NCBI RefSeq assembly: GCF_037265215.1
Contig: NZ_CP147737.1
Coordinates: 4,310,001-4,374,000, forward strand
Reading direction: 5' to 3'
Source of the DNA: Xenorhabdus griffiniae
GTDB taxonomy: Bacteria; Pseudomonadota; Gammaproteobacteria; Enterobacterales; Enterobacteriaceae
Length of the DNA: 64,000 nucleotides
The position numbers were made by a program, and so were the translations under genes. The notes beneath the pieces are model-generated. The model was not told where the DNA came from. It searched no databases and worked only from the letters and a program-made list of their open reading frames with translations. Positions 55,770-64,000 of this stretch are shown here, piece after piece (the first letter of the stretch is position 1; every line of letters starts with the position of its first letter).

Positions 55770-58538
55770 TTAATCGATGGAGCGTTTAACTTCAATCACT
55801 TCAAAGACTTCAATCATGTCACCAACGCGAACATCATTGTAGTTCTTCACACCGATACCACATTCCATACCATTACGGACTTCGTTAACGTCATCCTTAA
55901 AGCGACGTAAGGATTCCAATTCACCTTCGTAAATAACAACGTTATCACGCAGTACGCGGATCGGATTATTACGCTTGATGGAACCTTCTGTCACCATACA
56001 ACCCGCAATCGCACCAAATTTCGGTGACTTAAATACATCACGAACTTCGGCAAGACCCATGATCTGCTGTTTGTATTCTGGTGCCAGCATACCGCTCATC
56101 GCCTGTTTGATCTCATCAATCAGGTTATAGATAACGGAATAGTAACGCAGATCCAGATTTTCGTTTTCAATGATACGGCGTGCAGAAGCATCAGCACGGA
56201 CGTTAAAGCCCAGAATGATTGCTTCAGATGCCGCTGCCAGTGTCGCATCAGTTTCGGTGATACCACCCACACCAGAACCGATGATTTTCACTTTAACTTC
56301 ATCAGTAGACAATTTCAGCAGTGAATCACTGATTGCTTCACATGTACCTTGAACATCCGTTTTCAGAACAATGTTCAGTTCAGATACCTTGCCTTCTTCT
56401 AAGTTAGCGAAGATGTTTTCCAACTTAGCTTTATGCTGACGAGCCAATTTCACTTCGCGGAATTTACCTTGACGATACAAGGCCACTTCACGCGCTTTTT
56501 TCTCATCACGAACAACAGTTGCTTCATCACCCGCAGATGGCACATTGGACAGCCCCAAAATTTCCACTGGGATAGATGGGCCAGCCGAGGTCACTTCACG
56601 GCCAAGTTCGTTGCGCATCGCACGGATACGGCCATATTCGAAGCCACACAGAACGATATCGCCTTTGTTCAGCGTACCGGATTGAACCAGAATGGTTGCA
56701 ACTGGGCCGCGGCCTTTATCCAGGAAGGATTCAATGACCACACCATTCGCCATACCAGTGCGTACCGCTTTCAGTTCAAGCACTTCAGATTGAAGCAAAA
56801 TGGCTTCCAGCAACTCATCGATACCAATACCAGCTTTAGCAGATACATTGATGAACTGGTTTTCACCGCCCCACTCTTCTGAAATGATGCCGTATTGCGA
56901 CAATTCATTCTTCACGCGATCCGGATCAGCTTCTGGTTTATCAATCTTGTTCACAGCAACAACAACAGGTACGTTGGCCGCTTTAGCATGCTGGATAGCT
57001 TCTACGGTCTGTGGCATCACACCATCATCCGCTGCGACAACCAGAACAACGATATCTGTTGCTTTTGCACCACGTGCACGCATGGAGGTAAACGCAGCAT
57101 GGCCTGGGGTATCCAGGAAAGTGATCATGCCTTTTTCAGTTTTCACATGATACGCACCAATGTGCTGGGTAATACCACCCGCCTCGCCAGAAGCCACTTT
57201 AGTGGAACGGATATAGTCCAGCAGAGAAGTTTTACCGTGGTCAACGTGCCCCATGATGGTCACAACTGGCGCACGAGGTTCCGCCTGTGTTTCACCCGTA
57301 TCACGATCGCTCATCAGCGCTTCTTCCAGTTCGTTTTCACGACGCAGGATAACTTTGTGCCCCATTTCTTCGGCAACCAGTTGCGCGGTTTCTTGGTCGA
57401 TCACTTGGTTGATGGTGACCATTGCGCCCATGTTCATCATGGTCTTAATGACCTGAGCACCTTTAACGGCCATTTTGTTAGCCAGTTCGGCAACAGTAAT
57501 TGTCTCACCAATCACAACGTCGCGGTTAACCGCAGCAACAGGTTTCGTGAAACTCTGTTGTAAAGCACTAGGCTTACGTTGCTTACCTTTGGTACGACCC
57601 ACAGCACGAGCTTCTTCGCGATCAGCTTTTGATTCAGAATGTTTATTATTCTTCTTCTGGCGGGATTTACCGCCGCGGGAGCGGGAACGACGATCGCCTT
57701 CTACTTTGGCGTCATTTTCATCTTCCGCATCACGGGCATAGCGGGAAGTGGTTATGTGGTAGTCACTATTGTCACTGTTATCAGAGTCATAAGACCATTT
57801 GTCTTGGTTTTCCTCTGCCATTCGACGCGCTTCTTCTGCAACACGTTTCGCTTCCTCTTCCACCTTACGGCGCATTTCTTCTTCAGCTTTACGTTTTAAA
57901 GTTGCAGCTTCAGCCTCACGACGCGCTTTTTCATTTAGCGCGGCAGAATGATTCTGAACTGATTTTTGATTGTTTTCGGTATGTTGCTTAGTCACTTTTT
58001 CTTTTTCCGCCGCCTCACGCTGAGACAGTTTAGCCTCTTCACGTTTGGCTTTTTCTTCTGCTTCACGTCGAGCGCTCTCTTCCGCTTCACGTTTTGCCTT
58101 TTCTTCAGCTTCACGTTTAGCTTGCTCTTCCGCGAGTTTTTTCGCTTCAGCTTCAAGCCGCGCCTTCTCTTCTGCCTCGCGCCGAGCCTGCTCTTCCGCT
58201 TCACGCTTTGCCTGCTCTTCCGCTTTAGCCTGTTCAATGGCATCGCGGTTTACATATGTGCGTTTTTTGCGGACTTCAATCGCTACCGATTTACTTTTGC
58301 CACCGGTGCCAGGAACGTTCAGTGTACTGCGCGTTTTACGCTGTAGTGTCAATTTACCTGGCTGACCGCCAGAACCGCCTTGTTCGCGGTTCAGGTGGGC
58401 CAGCAAAGCTTCTTTTTCTTTCTGGGAAACAGAGTCAGTTGCGGTTTTCTGAATGCCAGCATCAGCAAATTGCTGGATTAGACGTTCCACCGATGTCTGG
58501 ATCTCTTCTGCCAGTATTTTTACGGTTACCTCTGTCAT
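55770..58538 (-). CDS. infB: Translation initiation factor IF-2
   Basis: A 922-residue IF-2 (E. coli 890). The G domain has [17 protein letters not shown] and NKID. The N-terminal region has a long run of charged Glu/Arg/Ala repeats ([14 protein letters not shown], about residues 105-245), longer than in E. coli and probably variable between strains. It brings initiator tRNA to the ribosome, and initiator tRNA metY is encoded in the same cluster. Confidence 0.97.
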   Translation of the reverse strand: MTEVTVKILAEEIQTSVERLIQQFADAGIQKTATDSVSQKEKEALLAHLNREQGGSGGQPGKLTLQRKTRSTLNVPGTGGKSKSVAIEVRKKRTYVNRDAIEQAKAEEQAKREAEEQARREAEEKARLEAEAKKLAEEQAKREAEEKAKREAEESARREAEEKAKREEAKLSQREAAEKEKVTKQHTENNQKSVQNHSAALNEKARREAEAATLKRKAEEEMRRKVEEEAKRVAEEARRMAEENQDKWSYDSDNSDNSDYHITTSRYARDAEDENDAKVEGDRRSRSRGGKSRQKKNNKHSESKADREEARAVGRTKGKQRKPSALQQSFTKPVAAVNRDVVIGETITVAELANKMAVKGAQVIKTMMNMGAMVTINQVIDQETAQLVAEEMGHKVILRRENELEEALMSDRDTGETQAEPRAPVVTIMGHVDHGKTSLLDYIRSTKVASGEAGGITQHIGAYHVKTEKGMITFLDTPGHAAFTSMRARGAKATDIVVLVVAADDGVMPQTVEAIQHAKAANVPVVVAVNKIDKPEADPDRVKNELSQYGIISEEWGGENQFINVSAKAGIGIDELLEAILLQSEVLELKAVRTGMANGVVIESFLDKGRGPVATILVQSGTLNKGDIVLCGFEYGRIRAMRNELGREVTSAGPSIPVEILGLSNVPSAGDEATVVRDEKKAREVALYRQGKFREVKLARQHKAKLENIFANLEEGKVSELNIVLKTDVQGTCEAISDSLLKLSTDEVKVKIIGSGVGGITETDATLAAASEAIILGFNVRADASARRIIENENLDLRYYSVIYNLIDEIKQAMSGMLAPEYKQQIMGLAEVRDVFKSPKFGAIAGCMVTEGSIKRNNPIRVLRDNVVIYEGELESLRRFKDDVNEVRNGMECGIGVKNYNDVRVGDMIEVFEVIEVKRSID

Positions 58539-58563
58539 TCTGTTCCTTCCTGCTACAGTTTAT

Positions 58564-60093
<1,530 letters not shown>

Positions 60094-60546
60094 TTAAAAG
60101 TGGGGTACCAGGTTCGCTTTCTGGATGTTGCTCAGTGCGAACACTTCGTCTTTTCCATCCACCGTAACCGTAATCATTTCACCATCAACTGACTTGATGA
60201 TACCTTGCCATTTGCGACGGTTCTGCATTGCCATGCGTAAAACCAAACTGACATCTTCACCAATAAAGCGCTGGTAATGTTCAGCCTTAAACAGTGGACG
60301 TTCAAGCCCTGGTGAAGATATTTCCAGGTTATAAAGCCCTGGAATAGGATCTTCAACATCAAGCACTGCACTGACCTGGTGGCTAACATCAGCACAATTA
60401 TCAACAGTGATACCCTCCTCACTATCGATATAGACCCGCAGCGTTGATACACGAGCGCGAATAAACTCCAGGCCAACTAATTCAAAACCCAAAGCTTCAA
60501 CTGGTGCTGAAATTATCTCTGTTAATTTTTGCTCTAATGTGGACAA
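60094..60546 (-). CDS. rimP: Ribosome maturation factor RimP
   Basis: 150 residues from a TTG at 60546 (reads as [11 protein letters not shown]), the conserved N-terminus; GGGGG lies just upstream and longer in-frame TTG/GTG starts would run over it. It is needed for 30S assembly. The end [12 protein letters not shown] is identical to E. coli. It is the first protein gene after metY and behind two terminator hairpins. Confidence 0.95.
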   Translation of the reverse strand: MSTLEQKLTEIISAPVEALGFELVGLEFIRARVSTLRVYIDSEEGITVDNCADVSHQVSAVLDVEDPIPGLYNLEISSPGLERPLFKAEHYQRFIGEDVSLVLRMAMQNRRKWQGIIKSVDGEMITVTVDGKDEVFALSNIQKANLVPHF

Positions 60547-60570
60547 GCCCACCCCCAAGACATAAAAAAA

Positions 60571-60585
60571 GGGCTATATTAGCCC
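60571..60585 (-). terminator. Terminator/attenuator directly before rimP
   Basis: GGGCT/AGCCC stem followed on the minus strand by seven Ts, ending about 15 bases before the rimP SD. It is the second of two hairpins between metY and rimP. Confidence 0.75.
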
Positions 60586-60604
60586 AGTAGTTCTGCTGTC
60601 AAAT

Positions 60605-60628
60605 AACAAAAAACCCCGATACTCGGGG
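60605..60628 (-). terminator. Terminator after metY
   Basis: CCCCGA/TCGGGG stem with a 3-base loop, followed on the minus strand by TTTTTTGTTATTT. It partly ends metY transcription before rimP-nusA-infB. Confidence 0.85.
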
Positions 60629-60773
60629 CTTTATGCAACTGGACCCTATTTACTGCCAGCGGTCTCAACCTACTTCTTTATCTATACCTTTCAAAGCAAC
60701 CTGTCAAATCAGGGATCGATATCTCAATGGTTGCTGAATTATTTCTGTTGAAAAGATACAGGTTGTTAAGAAG

Positions 60774-60850
<77 letters not shown>

Positions 60851-60908
60851 TTCGAAAACGTGGCAAATCTTACGCTGATAATACTAAAAACGCAAGTTTC
60901 TAGATTAA

Positions 60909-60998
60909 TGGTGCCGAGGACGGGACTTGAACCCGTACGCCCGTTGTTTAGGCACTACCACCTCAAGGTAGCGTGTATACCAATTTCACCACCTCGGC
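60909..60998 (-). tRNA. leuU: tRNA-Leu (GAG)
   Basis: 90 bases with a long variable arm, starting GCCGAGGTGG and ending CCTCGGCACCA. Anticodon GAG lies in CTTGAGG. It sits between secG and metY; argG, which separates them in E. coli, is absent here. Confidence 0.97.
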
Positions 60999-61083
60999 AC
61001 TGATTTTATAGGCTTGTTATTTTAATGGTTATCTAAACTCATTATTAAAACCAACAACCCTATTTCAATTCTGTTACTGAATG

Positions 61084-61422
61084 TTACTGTGGGATATCAC
61101 TATTTGGTTTTGCTGGCGTTACCGGAACTTCTGCCTGTTTTTCAACTTTCACAGGATCAGCAAGGTTATCCCATTTGCTGCCAGAACCCGTTTTGTTACT
61201 GGTCATGTTACCGAGAATCAGGCTGATAACAATGAACAACGTAGCAAAAACTGCCGTCATGCGGGTCATAAAATTACCGGAACCCGATGAACCAAATAGC
61301 GTGTTAGATGCACCCGCGCCGAAAGAAGCACCCATATCAGCACCTTTACCCTGCTGTAGCAGAACCAGAGCGATTAGCCCGATACCAACCAGCAAGAATA
61401 TACCTAAAAGAGCTTCATACAT
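61084..61422 (-). CDS. secG: Preprotein translocase subunit SecG
   Basis: 112 residues from the ATG at 61422 (MYEALLGIFLLVG). Two hydrophobic segments flank the loop GADMGASFGAGASNTLFGSS, the family block. It assists SecYE in translocation. It is followed by leuU. Confidence 0.95.
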   Translation of the reverse strand: MYEALLGIFLLVGIGLIALVLLQQGKGADMGASFGAGASNTLFGSSGSGNFMTRMTAVFATLFIVISLILGNMTSNKTGSGSKWDNLADPVKVEKQAEVPVTPAKPNSDIPQ

Positions 61423-61481
61423 ATGTTGTACCCGTTTCCTCGTGGTATTTACCACAATTTCATAGCGACCTTATGTTGCAT

Positions 61482-61526
61482 CACCCGCTCACAAAATTAG
61501 AAAAATTAACTTATTGAGCGGGTGTG
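61482..61526. repeat. Inverted repeat between glmM and secG
   Basis: Arms TCACCCGCTCA and TTGAGCGGGTGTGA separated by an AT-rich 20-base loop. No T run follows on either side, so it may be a protein-binding site or a weak terminator. Confidence 0.45.
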
Positions 61527-61601
61527 AATACTAACCAAAGCGTATCAGACACGCAAGATTAATTTTAAATCCTGGCGCTGTTCGAGTAAAAAATCAACAA
61601 A

Positions 61602-62939
61602 TCAACCGATTTTTTTCACAGCATCAGCAATACGATGCGCCAATGCCGTGACTTGCTCTTCATCTTCACCTTCCACCATGACACGAATCAATGGTTCTGT
61701 ACCTGATTTACGCAGCAGAACACGACCACGGCCATTTAATTCAGTCTCAACTGATTTTACGGTTTCAAGCACTGATTCTGATTGCAGAGGATCAGAATTA
61801 CCTGCAAAGCGAACGTTAACCAAAATTTGTGGCAGAAGTTTCATGCCACTGCACAAATCATACAAGCTCATATTATTGCGTACCATTGCACTCAAGACTT
61901 GCAATCCAGCCACAATGCCATCTCCTGTTGTGGTTTTGTCTAGCAAAATCACATGGCCTGAATTTTCTGCGCCCAAACGCCAGCCTTTTTCCTGCAATTT
62001 TTCCAGCACATAACGGTCGCCAACTTTCGCACGTTCAAATGGAATACCAAGCTGTTTCAATGCCAACTCCAGCCCCATATTGCTCATCAACGTACCCACT
62101 GCACCACCACGTAGCTGACCTTGTCTCAATGCTTCACGTGCAATGATATAAAGGATCTGATCGCCATCAACTTTTTGCCCCAGATGATCAACCATGATGA
62201 TACGGTCACCATCGCCATCAAATGCCAGCCCAACGTGCGCCTGTTCTTCCAGTACACGCTGTTGCAATAAACGAACATCTGTTGCACCACATTCTTCATT
62301 GATGTTGATGCCATTAGGCTCACAACCAATGGTAATAACCTCCGCTCCCAGCTCTCTGAGCACATTCGGAGCAATATGGTAGGTCGCACCATTGGCGCAA
62401 TCCAAAACAATTTTCAACCCATTTAAACTTTGTTCACTAGGGAATGTCCCTTTGCAAAATTCAATGTAACGACCCGCTGCATCGACTATCCGATTTGCCC
62501 GACCTAACTCAGCAGATTCCACACAAGTCAGGGGTTTTTCCATTTCGGCTTCAATCGCTTCTTCAACATCATCCGGTAATTTAGTCCCGTCAATGGAGAA
62601 AAATTTAATGCCGTTATCATAGTAAGGGTTGTGGGAAGCAGAAATAACAATGCCAGCTTCTGCACGAAAAGTACGTGTCAGATATGCCACCGCAGGAGTG
62701 GGCATTGGGCCAGTAAAGGATGCCGATAATCCCGCAGCAGCCAATCCAGCTTCGAGGGCAGATTCCAACATATAACCTGAGATTCGGGTATCTTTACCAA
62801 TGATGATTTTTCGAGAACCATGACGCGCCAGCACTTTTCCCGCAGCCCAACCAAGTTTCAGTACAAAGTCAGGAGTAATTGGGGTATTTCCCACTCTGCC
62901 ACGGATACCGTCAGTACCAAAATATTTACGGTTACTCAT
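61602..62939 (-). CDS. glmM: Phosphoglucosamine mutase
   Basis: 445 residues from the ATG at 62939 ([14 protein letters not shown]), the conserved start. The phosphorylated serine is in [13 protein letters not shown], the metal loop is DGDGDR and the C-terminal phosphate site is [12 protein letters not shown]. It interconverts glucosamine-6- and -1-phosphate for peptidoglycan and LPS precursors. Confidence 0.97.
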   Translation of the reverse strand: MSNRKYFGTDGIRGRVGNTPITPDFVLKLGWAAGKVLARHGSRKIIIGKDTRISGYMLESALEAGLAAAGLSASFTGPMPTPAVAYLTRTFRAEAGIVISASHNPYYDNGIKFFSIDGTKLPDDVEEAIEAEMEKPLTCVESAELGRANRIVDAAGRYIEFCKGTFPSEQSLNGLKIVLDCANGATYHIAPNVLRELGAEVITIGCEPNGININEECGATDVRLLQQRVLEEQAHVGLAFDGDGDRIIMVDHLGQKVDGDQILYIIAREALRQGQLRGGAVGTLMSNMGLELALKQLGIPFERAKVGDRYVLEKLQEKGWRLGAENSGHVILLDKTTTGDGIVAGLQVLSAMVRNNMSLYDLCSGMKLLPQILVNVRFAGNSDPLQSESVLETVKSVETELNGRGRVLLRKSGTEPLIRVMVEGEDEEQVTALAHRIADAVKKIG

Positions 62940-63055
62940 AAATTTCTTTTTCCTTTGCTGAACGAATCTTTTGCTCTCAGCGTTTTTTGCTGACACCATG
63001 TTCTTTACAAACGATGTATTCTACAAACTCTGTATCCTATGAACATGTATTCTTT

Positions 63056-63910
63056 TCAGATACCGTATGCCGTACAGGTATTATTGGCAGACAGTGTTGC
63101 GTGAACGACTTGCATTGCCTGAACGGTTTCTTTTACATCGTGCACACGGATAATCTGGGCACCTTTCATCGCTGCAATCACAGCACAGGCAACACTTCCT
63201 GTCACACGCTCCTGTGGTGGTACATCAAGTAGTTGGCCAATCATGGATTTACGTGACATCCCTGCCAGAATAGGTAATCCCAAATGATGGAATTCTTGCA
63301 AGTGAGCCAATAACTGGTAATTATGCGATAAGTTCTTACCGAAACCGAAGCCAGGATCAAGGATCAGGTTGTTTTTTGCGATACCCGCCGCAACACAGCG
63401 TTCAATTTGCTGTATCAGGAAGGTTTTTACTTCCGAAACAACATCTTCATAGTGAGGTTCTGTTTGCATTGTGCGAGGTTGCCCCTGCATATGCATCAGA
63501 CAAATCGGCAAGCCACTTTGGGCTGCCGCATCAAGTGCTCCAGGTTCCTGCAATGCACGGACGTCATTGATAATATGCGCTCCCGCCTTGGCTGATTCTC
63601 GCATAACAACAGCTTTTGAAGTGTCAACAGAAATCCAGGTATCAAATCGTTGTACCAGCGTCTCAATCACTGGAATAACACGATCCAATTCTTCCTGCTC
63701 ACTTACCTCATTTGCTCCGGGACGAGTCGATTCTCCTCCCACATCAATAATAGTTGCCCCTTCTTTGATCATCCTGGCGGCATGCTCTAATGCTGCATTA
63801 AAAGTATTATGGGTTCCACCGTCAGAGAAGGAATCAGGGGTAACGTTTAAAATTCCCATCACTTGTGGGCAGGAAAGATCGAGGACGCTGCCTCTGGCTG
63901 TGAGTTTCAT
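63056..63910 (-). CDS. folP: Dihydropteroate synthase
   Basis: 284 residues from the ATG at 63910 (MKLTARGSVLDLS), matching the E. coli start. GILNVTPDSFSDGG and GESTRPGA are the pterin and pABA loops, with DPGFGFGKN further on. It makes dihydropteroate and is the sulfonamide target. It lies between ftsH and glmM as usual. Confidence 0.96.
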   Translation of the reverse strand: MKLTARGSVLDLSCPQVMGILNVTPDSFSDGGTHNTFNAALEHAARMIKEGATIIDVGGESTRPGANEVSEQEELDRVIPVIETLVQRFDTWISVDTSKAVVMRESAKAGAHIINDVRALQEPGALDAAAQSGLPICLMHMQGQPRTMQTEPHYEDVVSEVKTFLIQQIERCVAAGIAKNNLILDPGFGFGKNLSHNYQLLAHLQEFHHLGLPILAGMSRKSMIGQLLDVPPQERVTGSVACAVIAAMKGAQIIRVHDVKETVQAMQVVHATLSANNTCTAYGI

Positions 63911-63934
63911 CGCTAAGTGCCTTAATGTCAAAAC

Positions 63935-63955
63935 CCCAGGACAAGCCTGGGGTTT
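63935..63955 (-). terminator. Terminator between ftsH and folP
   Basis: CCCCAGG/CCTGGGG stem with loop ACAAG and, on the minus strand, a following TTTTG. It lies 22 bases past the likely ftsH stop. Confidence 0.75.
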
Positions 63956-63976
63956 AATACAAGATTGTTAGCCACG

Positions 63977-64000
63977 TTATGCGGTTGGATTACCATCCGC
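63977..64000 (-). CDS. ftsH: C-terminal end of ftsH (rest beyond window)
   Basis: Only seven codons and a TAA are visible at the right edge, reading ADGNPTA and stop. FtsH tails are Pro/Asn-rich and the gene normally precedes folP, so this is the most likely identity. The evidence is mainly position. Confidence 0.5.
   Translation of the reverse strand, partial: ADGNPTA

Noticed and set aside
57629..58365. Phe/Ser-rich frames opposite the infB N-terminal repeats
   Set aside because: They are produced by the Glu/Arg/Ala codon repeats of IF-2 on the other strand.

Overview
The window reads as the chromosome of an insect- or nematode-associated enterobacterium, most likely Xenorhabdus or Photorhabdus (Morganellaceae). 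This rests on three things. The core gene order is enterobacterial: potABCD, pyrBI-ridA, nrdDG, yhbPQS, deaD-yrbN-nlpI-pnp-rpsO-truB-rbfA-infB-nusA-rimP-metY-leuU-secG-glmM-folP-ftsH. The intergenic DNA is AT-rich and full of ~105-bp palindromic elements. The accessory genes (T6SS-type effector, inverse autotransporter, orphan restriction enzyme) fit such a host. The genus is an inference, not a proof.

Layout: 1-3.6 kb is a minus-strand four-gene operon (FabH-like ketosynthase, NAD-dependent epimerase/reductase, MBL-fold hydrolase, F390/CoF-synthetase-like ligase cut by the window edge), probably a small lipid or secondary-metabolite pathway. At 4.5-5.4 kb is an orphan HNH enzyme of the phosphorothioate-DNA restriction type. 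potABCD (polyamine uptake) spans 5.4-9.4 kb. At 9.8-12.6 kb a transsulfuration-type PLP enzyme is paired with an NhaC-family antiporter. At 12.6-18.8 kb a LysE-type exporter is followed by a run of RNA-related genes: kptA, vapBC, rtcB, rtcR and rbn (RNase BN/Z), with a clear sigma-54 promoter in front of rtcB.

pyrL-pyrB lie at 19.6-20.7 kb, but pyrI is found only at 30.5 kb. About 9.8 kb of accessory DNA splits the usual pyrBI operon: a VasX/BTH_I2691-like T6SS effector with an adjoining membrane protein, a YdeP/FdhF-type molybdoenzyme, a frameshifted hypothetical gene and an IS1-family remnant. After pyrI come ridA, nrdD (lacking the usual ATP-cone) with nrdG, yhbP, a DUF1471 protein, yhbQ, yhbS and a broken ubiT (yhbT). 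At 36.4-39.8 kb is an HlyD plus two ABC-2 permease exporter without an ATPase gene. An exact four-copy 103-bp tandem array precedes an inverse autotransporter (invasin/intimin type) at 41.3-44.4 kb. An IS5-family element sits 20 bp before btsS, followed by btsR.

From 48.3 kb to the right edge everything is core translation, RNA-metabolism and envelope genes on the minus strand, including the small overlapping gene yrbN, two tRNAs (initiator Met and Leu-GAG) and the terminators between them.
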